The translations under genes and the position numbers were made by a program. Shown in pieces: positions 1 through 6,028 of a stretch of 43,210 nt of DNA. The notes beneath the pieces are model-generated. The model ran no database searches. It was not told where the DNA came from and was given only the letters and a program-made list of their open reading frames with translations. Positions within the stretch are counted from its first letter, which is position 1. The number at the start of each line of letters is the position of its first letter. Origin of the DNA: Pseudomonadota bacterium (GTDB lineage Bacteria; Pseudomonadota; Alphaproteobacteria; JAAXGF01); NCBI GenBank assembly GCA_022563655.1, contig JADFMW010000001.1, positions 1 through 43,210 of the forward strand. Direction: 5' to 3'.

Positions 1-1
1 G

Positions 2-121
2 GCCCCGCCCGCCGCGACCCTGCGGGCGGGGCAGAGACGCCGACAGGCTGCGTCAACGCGCTTGCCCGATGTGCCGCATCGCGCGGCGCACGTTTCCTGG
101 CCTGTCGGCGTCTCTGCCCCG
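2..121. repeat. two overlapping inverted repeats downstream of holA
   Basis: Arm 2-12 is perfectly complementary to 22-32 (11 bp, 9-nt loop). Arm 27-48 is perfectly complementary to 100-121 (22 bp, 51-nt spacer). Bases 27-32 belong to both stems, so the two hairpins exclude each other in a single transcript. Neither is followed by a T-run inside the window, so a simple intrinsic terminator is not shown. The element lies just past the holA stop in the direction of holA transcription, so it could end or process that mRNA. The window edge hides what lies further left. Confidence 0.7.
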
Positions 122-151
122 TGACGACCGCATCCTGGTGAGAAATGCGGG

Positions 152-1186
152 CTAAGGCGCTGTGTCAGCGCGCCGCGCGGCCCGCGCGATACGCATCAGC
201 GCCCGCGAGCAGACGAGCGCGGCTGGCGTGCCGGTCGTCTTGCACGCGATCTCGGTCGTGAGCACGATCTCCATCGCGCCGACGAGCCGCCCCACCGACC
301 ATTGGGTCAGCTGGCGCTTGAACGCGTCGGCCACGCTGAAGTGCGGCCGCGGGCGGAGCGATGCCATCGCGGCGTCCGCCGAGTCGCCCCGCGCCACCAG
401 CCCGGCGGCGCGATGCAGCCGTTGCAGGTGCCGCGCCATCGCCCGCAGCAGCGCGACCGGCGCGGCGCCCTCGAGGTAGGCCCGCGCGAGTGTGCGCTCA
501 AGACGCGCGAGGTCGCCGGCCGCGGCGGCGAAAGCCACTCCGTCGAGGGTGATGATCGAGCTGTCGCCGACGCATGCGGCAACCTCGGCAAGGGTGATCC
601 GCCGCTCGCTTCCCATGTAGGTCGTCAGCTTTTCGAGCTCGGCGCGCGTCGCCAGCCGGTCACCGCCCAGCGTCGATTCGAGAAAATCGAGCGCTTCCGG
701 TTCGATGCTGAAGCCCGGTCCGGCAAGCGTTTCCTCGATGAGCCGCCTGAGCCGGACGCCGTCGTCTGGGTAGCAGGGCACGGCCGCGGCGTTGGCGGCC
801 TGCTCGAACAGTAGCCGAAGCCGTGATCGCTTCGCGAGGTCGCCGGCCTCGACGACGACCAGCGCGTCGCCCGCCGGTGCGGCCAGAAACCGTTGAAATA
901 GCTCGGCAAGTGCGTCCGTTATTGGGCGCACGCGCACCACCCTGCGCCCGCCGGTGAACGACAGCGCCGCGGCCTCGTCGGCGAGCCGCGCGGGGTCGTC
1001 GCTGAGCTGCGCGGGCGTCAGCTCGGAGACGCGGAACGGGTCGCCGAGGTCGGGCACGACGCCTCGAGCGAGGGCATCGGCGCGCTCGCGCACGAGCCCG
1101 CCGTCGCGGCCGTAGACGAGAACCGCCCTCGCCGCCGGGTCGGGCCGACGGATGAAGCTGTCGACCCGCGCCCCGGTCAGCTTCAC
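152..1186 (-). CDS. holA: DNA polymerase III delta subunit (clamp-loader subunit)
   Basis: This 344-aa protein matches the delta subunit of the replicative clamp loader, which opens the beta clamp so it can be placed on DNA. The N-terminal part (about residues 20-140) has the AAA-like delta fold, including a VLVYGRDGGL-type strand and turn. The C-terminal helical part (about 210-335) contains the LLRAMARHLQRL helix typical of the collar domain. The length is normal for the family. The start is GTG, and its GTGA overlaps the lptE stop by four bases, so the two are translationally coupled. It is the last gene of the leuS-lptE-holA series, an order widely kept in alphaproteobacteria. Identification is by family pattern, as no search was run. 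Confidence 0.93.
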   Translation of the reverse strand: MKLTGARVDSFIRRPDPAARAVLVYGRDGGLVRERADALARGVVPDLGDPFRVSELTPAQLSDDPARLADEAAALSFTGGRRVVRVRPITDALAELFQRFLAAPAGDALVVVEAGDLAKRSRLRLLFEQAANAAAVPCYPDDGVRLRRLIEETLAGPGFSIEPEALDFLESTLGGDRLATRAELEKLTTYMGSERRITLAEVAACVGDSSIITLDGVAFAAAAGDLARLERTLARAYLEGAAPVALLRAMARHLQRLHRAAGLVARGDSADAAMASLRPRPHFSVADAFKRQLTQWSVGRLVGAMEIVLTTEIACKTTGTPAALVCSRALMRIARAARRADTAP

Positions 1187-1716
1187 TGGGCCGGTCCGGC
1201 GGCGCCCGCCCGCGGGCGGGCAAAGAAGATGGAGAGCAGCGTGCGAATCTCCTCGCTTACCTCGCGTGCGCCGCGCCGCGCCGTGTCCTGCTCGGCGGTC
1301 AGCGTGGCGAAGTCGGAGCGCGCCGCGTTGTAACTGCCGATCGTGCGCGCCCGGTCGCGGTACAGCGCCTCCCCGGTGCGTGCGTCGATGAGCGTGAAGC
1401 CGACATCGAGCCGCAGGTTGAACCGCGTGACCGTGCTGTCCAGCTGGATGGCGAGCGGCGTGGTGGCCCGCGCCACCTCGAGGCGGAGGTGATACCGGGG
1501 CTGCCGAGGCTCGCCCAGGGGCGTCAGGCGCTTGATCAGATCGGTGCGCAGGAAATAGCCGATGCGTCCCTTGACGGGGGCCACCTTGATCGTGGACATC
1601 TCGGCCAGGGTCTCACGCCCGCGACCCGCGTACATCGGCTGAAAACCGCAGCCGGCGAGCGCGGCGACGGCGGGGAAGATCGTCAGGCCCAGCACCCGCC
1701 GCCTAGACCACAACAT
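1183..1716 (-). CDS. lptE: LPS-assembly lipoprotein LptE
   Basis: This 177-aa lipoprotein is the expected partner of the outer-membrane LPS translocon LptD, for which it acts as a plug and chaperone. The N-terminus is a basic signal peptide followed by the lipobox LAGC, so the mature protein would begin with a lipidated cysteine, followed by GFQPMY, a sequence typical of LptE. The start chosen is the ATG at 1716. An upstream extension would lie inside leuS and put 40 Arg-rich residues in front of the signal peptide. The gene overlaps the leuS 3' end by 14 bp and holA by 4 bp. Operon context and lipobox agree, and sequence conservation in LptE is generally low. Confidence 0.88.
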   Translation of the reverse strand: MLWSRRRVLGLTIFPAVAALAGCGFQPMYAGRGRETLAEMSTIKVAPVKGRIGYFLRTDLIKRLTPLGEPRQPRYHLRLEVARATTPLAIQLDSTVTRFNLRLDVGFTLIDARTGEALYRDRARTIGSYNAARSDFATLTAEQDTARRGAREVSEEIRTLLSIFFARPRAGAAGPAQ

Positions 1717-4267
1717 TGACGATCCGGTTCGGAACCACGACCACCCGGCGCACCGGTCTGCCGCCAACCGCCCGCGCCACCGACGGCTGCGCGAGCGCCG
1801 CGGCCTCCATCGCCTGTTTGCCGGTGTCGCGGTCAAGCTCCAGGGTGCAGCGCAGCTTGCCGTTAACCTGCACGGCGATCGTCACCGTTTGGTCGGCGAG
1901 CAACGCCGGGTCGGCCTCGGGCCACGGCGAGTCGGTGAGCAGGACTTCGTGGCCGAGCGCCTGCCACAGCTCCTCGGCGATGTGCGGCGTCATCGGCCCG
2001 AGCAGCCGCACGATCGTCTCCAGCCCCTCGCGCAGCACCCAAGCGGCGCCTGGCTCGTCGGCGTTGAGCGCCGACAGTGCGTTGCCGAGCTCGCGCACCC
2101 GCGCGATGGCCCGGTTGAAGTGAAAGCGGTCGAGGTCGCCGCTGGTCGCGACGATCGTCTTGTGGATCGCGCGGTGCACGGTCTCGGCGTGGGGGCCGAG
2201 CCGCTCGGCGATGGCGGTCCCCGACGGCGGCAGGGGCAGGGGCGGCTCGGCGACCATCCGCCACAGGCGATTGAGGTAGCGCCAAGCGCCCTCGACGCCG
2301 GCGTCTGTCCACTCGATGTCGCGTTCCGGCGGGCTGTCCGACAGCATGAACAGGCGCGCCGTGTCGGCGCCGAAACTGCCGATGATCGCCGCCGGATCGA
2401 CCACGTTCTTACGCGACTTGCTCATCGCCTCGGAGCGTCCCGTGCTCACCGGCGCGCCCGTCTCGGCGTGGACATACGAGCCGTCTTCGGCGCGGCGCAC
2501 CTGCTCCGGGTACAGCCAGCGGCCGGCCTCGTCGCGGAACGTCTGGTGACACACCATGCCCTGGGTCAAAAGCCCGGTGAACGGCTCGTCGAAGGCGAGA
2601 TAGCCGCAGTCGCGCAGGGCGCGGGTGAAGAAGCGCGAGTACAGCAAGTGCAGGATGGCGTGCTCGATGCCGCCGATGTACTGGTCTACCGGCAGCCAGT
2701 ACGCCACGGCTTTTTTGTCGAGCGGCTGTTCCGACCGGGCGCAGGCGAAGCGAGCGAAGTACCACGACGATTCGACGAAGGTGTCGAAGGTGTCGGTCTC
2801 GCGCCGCGCGGGCCGGCCGCAGTCCGGGCAGTCGACGTGCTTCCACGTCGGATGAAGATCGAGCGGGTTTCCCGGCCGGTCGAAGCGTACGTCCTCGGGC
2901 AGCGTCACCGGAAGCTGGTCCTTGGGGACGGCGACGATGCCACACTGCTCGCAGTGGATGACCGGGACCGGGCAGCCCCAGTAGCGTTGGCGCGAGATGC
3001 CCCAGTCGCGGAGACGGTAGACCGTCGCGCGCTCACCGGAGCCCTCGGCCACCATCCGCTCGGTGACCTCTTGCTTGGCCTCGTCCACGGTCTTGCCGTC
3101 GAGGAAATCCGAGTTGATGGCGACGCCGTCGCCGGTGTAGGCCTCGTCGCCGATGCTTACCTCGGCGGCGGCGGCCCCGGGCGGGGCAATCACCGCAATC
3201 ACGGGCAGGCCGTAGGTGCGGGCGAACTCGAGGTCGCGCTGGTCGTGGCCTGGGCAGCCGAAGACGGCGCCGGAGCCGTATTCCATGAGCACGAAGTTGG
3301 CGACGTAGACCGGCAGGTCGCACCCCTCGATAAAGGGATGGCGCGCGGTGACCACGGTCTTGTATCCCTTCTTTGCGGCCTGCTCGATCGCCTTCTCGCT
3401 GACACCGAGGCGGTTGCACTCGGCGATGAATTCGGCCAGCGCCGGGTCGCTCGCGGCGAGCTCCTCGGCGAGCGGATGATTGGGCGAGATGGCGCAGAAG
3501 GTGGCGCCGAAGATGGTGTCGTGCCGGGTCGTGAACACCTCGAGCCGGTCGCTGCGGCCGTTGAGCGCGAACCACATGCGCAGACCCTCGGAGCGGCCGA
3601 TCCAGTTCTCCTGCATCAGCCTCACCCGCTCGGGCCAGCGCTCGAGCCGCTTGAGCGAGTCGTGCAGGTCGTCGGCGTAGGACGTGATGCGCAGCATCCA
3701 CTGCGGCAGCTTGCGCCGCTCGACCACCGCGCCCGAGCGCCAGCCGCGGCCGTCGATCACTTGTTCGTTGGCCAGCACGGTCTGCTCCGCCGGATCCCAA
3801 TTGACCCACGAGTCCTTGCGGTAGACCAGCCCGGCGGCGAGAAAGTCGAGAAACATCGCTTGCTCGTGCTTGTAGTACGAGGCATCGCAGGTGGCGAACT
3901 CGCGCGGCCAGTCGTAGCTCAACCCCATCGAGTCGAGCTCGCGGCGCATGGTGTCGATGTTTTCGCGCGTCCATACGGCGGGGTGCACCTGGTTCTCGAA
4001 CGCTGCGTTCTCGGCCGGCATGCCGAAGGCGTCCCAGCCCATCGGGTGGAGCACGTTGTAACCGCACGCCCGTTTGTATCGGGCCACCACGTCGCCCAAC
4101 GTGTAGTTGCGCACGTGCCCCATGTGGATGCGCCCCGAGGGATACGGGAACATTTCAAGAACATAATACTTCTTGCGCGTCGGGTCCTCGGTGGCGTGAA
4201 AGCTGCCGCGCGTCCGCCAGATGCGCTGCCACTTCGCCTCGATTTCCTTCGCGTTGTAGCGCGACAT
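1703..4267 (-). CDS. leuS: leucyl-tRNA synthetase
   Basis: This cytoplasmic class I aminoacyl-tRNA synthetase charges tRNA-Leu. The 854-aa protein carries the HIGH-type motif HMGH (residues 48-51, after PYPSGRI) and the KMSKS-type motif MSKS at about 615-618. The editing CP1 domain lies between them, followed by a C-terminal anticodon-binding region (about 690-854). Two CxxC-type pairs (CEQCG and CPDCG, around 445-500) suggest a zinc-ribbon insertion. The start is the ATG at 4267 (MSRYNAKEIE); the in-frame upstream extension is Arg/Pro-rich and unlike the family. In related genomes leuS usually follows the DUF3576 gene closely, but here about 1.1 kb of foreign-looking DNA intervenes, so leuS probably has its own promoter in 4380-4470. 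Confidence 0.97.
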   Translation of the reverse strand: MSRYNAKEIEAKWQRIWRTRGSFHATEDPTRKKYYVLEMFPYPSGRIHMGHVRNYTLGDVVARYKRACGYNVLHPMGWDAFGMPAENAAFENQVHPAVWTRENIDTMRRELDSMGLSYDWPREFATCDASYYKHEQAMFLDFLAAGLVYRKDSWVNWDPAEQTVLANEQVIDGRGWRSGAVVERRKLPQWMLRITSYADDLHDSLKRLERWPERVRLMQENWIGRSEGLRMWFALNGRSDRLEVFTTRHDTIFGATFCAISPNHPLAEELAASDPALAEFIAECNRLGVSEKAIEQAAKKGYKTVVTARHPFIEGCDLPVYVANFVLMEYGSGAVFGCPGHDQRDLEFARTYGLPVIAVIAPPGAAAAEVSIGDEAYTGDGVAINSDFLDGKTVDEAKQEVTERMVAEGSGERATVYRLRDWGISRQRYWGCPVPVIHCEQCGIVAVPKDQLPVTLPEDVRFDRPGNPLDLHPTWKHVDCPDCGRPARRETDTFDTFVESSWYFARFACARSEQPLDKKAVAYWLPVDQYIGGIEHAILHLLYSRFFTRALRDCGYLAFDEPFTGLLTQGMVCHQTFRDEAGRWLYPEQVRRAEDGSYVHAETGAPVSTGRSEAMSKSRKNVVDPAAIIGSFGADTARLFMLSDSPPERDIEWTDAGVEGAWRYLNRLWRMVAEPPLPLPPSGTAIAERLGPHAETVHRAIHKTIVATSGDLDRFHFNRAIARVRELGNALSALNADEPGAAWVLREGLETIVRLLGPMTPHIAEELWQALGHEVLLTDSPWPEADPALLADQTVTIAVQVNGKLRCTLELDRDTGKQAMEAAALAQPSVARAVGGRPVRRVVVVPNRIVNVVV

Positions 4268-4471
4268 CGCTGACGCCCTGAGTGCCGGGCTTGGAGGGGA
4301 AAGCCGCGCCCGCTGGCCCGCGAGCCGAGGCGCGCGGGGCGCAAATCCTACCACGCCGCGCCGGCGCTTTCCAGCCGTCGCGTGGCCGGGCGATGTCCTA
4401 GTTTGGAATTATTTAATGACGCGTCACGTCAGTGGAAGGGATATTTGCAGCGTTCTATGGCCTAAATGACT

Positions 4472-4517
4472 GCCGGCACACGATATTGTGTCTCATCACA
4501 ACAAGTTGTGTGCCGGC
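4472..4517. promoter_or_regulatory. nested dyad, possible operator of the tRNA-like unit
   Basis: Arms 4472-4481 and 4508-4517 (GCCGGCACAC / GTGTGCCGGC) are perfect inverted repeats with a 26-nt spacer. The spacer contains two smaller dyads: ACAC-N6-GTGT at 4478-4491 and CACAAC-AA-GTTGTG at 4497-4510. The block ends two bases before the -35-like hexamer of the downstream unit, a typical operator position. No regulator gene is evident nearby except the small RHH-like protein at 4828. Confidence 0.5.
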
Positions 4518-4518
4518 C

Positions 4519-4547
4519 TGGACTCACGCATAGCAGTGGTGTATAGA
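4519..4547 (+). promoter_or_regulatory. sigma-70-like promoter of the tRNA-like unit
   Basis: TGGACT (4519-4524) and TATAGA (4542-4547) are separated by exactly 17 bp. The predicted start is near 4554, which is the first base pair of the 5' hairpin. The fit to hairpin and terminator strengthens the call. Confidence 0.5.
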
Positions 4548-4590
4548 CGAAGGACGCCCCGCTCGGCAAGGAGCGAGGCGTCTGGTGGTG

Positions 4591-4667
4591 GTGGCCGTAG
4601 TTCAGTCCAGTAGAACGTCGGATTCGTAATCCGAATGTCGCGGGAGCGAAGCCCGCCGGTCACCCCA
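4591..4667 (+). tRNA. tRNA-like gene, anticodon CGU (Thr), His-type acceptor, odd loops
   Basis: A full cloverleaf can be drawn. The acceptor is 4591-4597 / 4657-4663 (one G-U), the D stem GTTC/GAAC, and the anticodon stem TCGGA/TCCGA with loop TTCGTAA, giving CGU at 4625-4627. The variable loop is five bases, the T stem GCGGG/CCCGC, then CCA at 4665-4667 followed by a second CCA. Odd points: the base before the acceptor is G (4590) and the discriminator is C (4664), the G-1:C73 hallmark of tRNA-His. The D loop reads AGTCCAGTA and lacks the G18-G19 pair. The T loop reads AGCGAAG instead of TTCRANY. It could be a decayed tRNA, a tRNA mimic or a working atypical tRNA. The stems are intact, which argues against simple decay. 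Confidence 0.55.
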
Positions 4668-4686
4668 CCAATCCTAACTCTACTAT

Positions 4687-4714
4687 GGGCGATCTTCTGA
4701 TCGCCCTCTTTTTT
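4687..4714 (+). terminator. intrinsic terminator of the tRNA-like unit
   Basis: An 8-bp perfect stem, GGGCGATC (4687-4694) / GATCGCCC (4699-4706), has a TTCT loop and is followed by TCTTTTTT (4707-4714). It works only in the plus direction, as no T-run lies on the other side. Confidence 0.9.
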
Positions 4715-4810
4715 GGATGCGCTATATGTTGCGCCAACTAGCAGGAGCTTGTCAATATCTATTTAGGGGGCTAATCAGCTACTAATAAGGCGTGCTCGCA
4801 AAGCCTTCGC

Positions 4811-4816
4811 TATAGA
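4811..4816 (+). promoter_or_regulatory. -10-like element of the small RHH-like gene
   Basis: TATAGA lies 12 bases before the ATG at 4828, and no good -35 is seen. A start near 4823 would give an almost leaderless mRNA, in line with the absence of a Shine-Dalgarno sequence before 4828. Confidence 0.3.
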
Positions 4817-4827
4817 CTCCCATCCTT

Positions 4828-5070
4828 ATGGCCGATACCAAAAAGGATCGAGGAGGTAAGGCGGCACCTTTCAACCCAAGCCTGCCGCGGCGTACGGTCC
4901 GGTATTTAGAACGCCTCACCAAGACTGGCGTGCATGGTAAAACCCCCAGTGAGGTTGCTCGCGTCTTGGTATGGGATGCAATTAAACGATTGCTTGACCA
5001 AGGTGTTATCCCTTGGGAGGTCGATGGGGTTGAAGATGATGAGGAAGACGATCAAGAGGCTGATAGTTAG
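4828..5070 (+). CDS. small acidic-tailed protein, possibly ribbon-helix-helix DNA-binding
   Basis: This 80-aa protein has a Lys-rich N-terminus, a core of about residues 18-62 (LPRRTVRYLERL, then a segment with TPSEVARVLVWDAI) and an acidic tail of Asp/Glu from about residue 65. The core looks like a strand followed by two helices, as in ribbon-helix-helix proteins, but no family is recognised with certainty. There is no Shine-Dalgarno sequence before the ATG, and a TATAGA box lies just upstream. Base composition is lower in GC than neighbouring chromosomal genes, in keeping with acquired DNA. Its stop overlaps that of the small minus-strand ORF by four bases. If it binds DNA, the dyads at 4472-4517 would be an obvious candidate target, which is speculation. 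Confidence 0.6.
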   Translation: MADTKKDRGGKAAPFNPSLPRRTVRYLERLTKTGVHGKTPSEVARVLVWDAIKRLLDQGVIPWEVDGVEDDEEDDQEADS

Positions 5071-5192
5071 GCCACAATCTCCCAAACCAGATACGCCCCC
5101 GGCCCCGGCTTAGACTCCACCAGCCCATTCTGCCGCTGGTGACGTAGGCACGCCCCGACGCGTTTACCGAGTATGCGCACAAGCTGGTTCAT
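5067..5192 (-). CDS. short ORF, possible fragment of a winged-helix protein
   Basis: A 41-aa reading frame from ATG at 5192 contains a stretch like the recognition helix and wing of a winged-helix protein (ACLRHQRQNGLVES, then PGPGAYLVWEI). The frame is open upstream to 5318, but the extension looks like unrelated high-GC sequence. On the same strand GAGGA precedes an ATG at 5221 that opens an 8-codon frame overlapping this start. It may be the 3' remnant of a longer gene or a tiny intact gene. Confidence 0.3.
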   Translation of the reverse strand: MNQLVRILGKRVGACLRHQRQNGLVESKPGPGAYLVWEIVA

Positions 5193-5387
5193 GGCTAAGC
5201 AGCAGTCTTGTTTGTAACCATTATGTCCTCGATTCTCTAGATCGTGATCGCAAGGCTCGCCGCAGCCTGGCCCGCGGGTCAGCGCCGGACAGGGGCGGAG
5301 GGCAAACTCGGACGCCACCGCCCGGGGATTGCCCGCGGGCGCGCGCTAGCCGCGCTACGTCGGCGCGGATCGGTGCGAAAGGCCCGC

Positions 5388-5912
5388 CTACTTGGGAACG
5401 CTGGCGACGCGCAGCTCACGCGCCCGCGTCAGGATGATGTTCTCGAGCTCGCTTGCGGTGTCCCGCTTGACCGCGGCGTCGCTCCACCCACCGTCGCCAT
5501 CGCGGGCCTGGCGGAACACCGCCACCCTGAGCCCGTCGGCGCGCAGCTCGCGGCTTAGGATATAGACGGTCATCTTCAAGCGCTCGTTCGGCGATTCCGG
5601 CGGCGTGTACCAGTCGGTGATGATGACCCCGCCAAGCGTGTCGGCCGAAGCCAGCGGCATGAACGCGAGCGTATCCAGCGAGGCGCGCCACAGGTAAGCG
5701 TTGACGGCGATCGGCGACACCGCAGCGTCACCTCGAGCGGGGCCGCGGTAACGCAGGATGTTTTCGCCGAGCACCTTGCCGAAGTCGCCCTTGCGCCGTT
5801 CCTCGGTGGTCGTCATCTCGTCCGGGTCGACCACGCCCTTGAGGCTCGAACAGCCGGCGGTGACGCCGGCCGCCAACACCGCGCCGAGAATATAAGTCCG
5901 GATTCCGATCAT
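5388..5912 (-). CDS. DUF3576 family lipoprotein
   Basis: This 174-aa protein has a signal peptide ending in a lipobox (VTAGC, Cys at residue 21), so it is predicted to be a membrane-anchored lipoprotein in the envelope. The rest (about 40-174) matches the alphaproteobacterial DUF3576 pattern, with ILRYRGPARGD, NAYLWRASLDTLAFMPLASAD and GGVIITDWY-type segments. Its biochemical role is unknown. In many alphaproteobacteria it sits directly before leuS, lptE and holA, which suggests an envelope-biogenesis link with LptE. Here the islet at about 4.3-5.4 kb has come between them. The start is the first ATG before a normal signal peptide. Confidence 0.85.
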   Translation of the reverse strand: MIGIRTYILGAVLAAGVTAGCSSLKGVVDPDEMTTTEERRKGDFGKVLGENILRYRGPARGDAAVSPIAVNAYLWRASLDTLAFMPLASADTLGGVIITDWYTPPESPNERLKMTVYILSRELRADGLRVAVFRQARDGDGGWSDAAVKRDTASELENIILTRARELRVASVPK

Positions 5913-5972
5913 GCCCGGAAGTATGCCCGAACTCGGCGGCGAATTTCCAGTGGGTTCTGCGGGAGCGCGCGC

Positions 5973-6003
5973 AAAAGGGGCGGCGGCAAACGCCGCCGCC
6001 CCT
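5973..6003 (-). terminator. intrinsic terminator of the porin gene
   Basis: An 11-bp GC stem (5977-5987 / 5992-6002) with a 4-nt loop is followed on the minus strand by TTTT (5976-5973). It lies just past the porin stop, between porin and the DUF3576 gene. Confidence 0.75.
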
Positions 6004-6028
6004 CGCGCGGGCGAGCTTTGGGCGACCG

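Larger units (their letters stand above)
4553..4714 (+). ncRNA. structured RNA unit: 5' hairpin, tRNA-like fold, terminator
   Basis: From the predicted start near 4554 the transcript would be about 160 nt. It would fold as a 12-bp hairpin with one C-A mismatch (4553-4564 / 4571-4582, loop GGCAAG). Directly at 4583 begins TGGTGG, which is complementary to the CCACCA at the 3' end of the tRNA-like domain (4665-4670). With the G4590-C4664 pair this extends the acceptor stem. The unit ends in an intrinsic terminator. No ORF runs through it. I do not recognise it as a known RNA family. Confidence 0.55.
4268..5387. mobile_element. AT-richer islet splitting DUF3576 from leuS
   Basis: This 1.1-kb stretch separates two genes normally adjacent in alphaproteobacteria. 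Its base composition is visibly lower in GC than both sides, especially 4395-4560 and 4670-5230. It carries the tRNA-like unit, one intact small gene on the plus strand and one short minus-strand ORF. I found no transposase, no terminal repeats and no target duplication, so its origin is an inference. The 10-bp palindrome TGACGCGTCA lies at 4417-4426, next to an AT-rich run that may hold the leuS promoter on the minus strand. The part at 5230-5387 returns to high GC and shows nothing recognisable. Confidence 0.5.

Noticed and set aside
1889..4273. Long plus-strand open frame of about 794 codons opposite leuS
   Set aside because: GC-rich codon bias creates long antisense frames. The minus strand encodes a complete leucyl-tRNA synthetase with HIGH and MSKS motifs, while this frame has no family resemblance.
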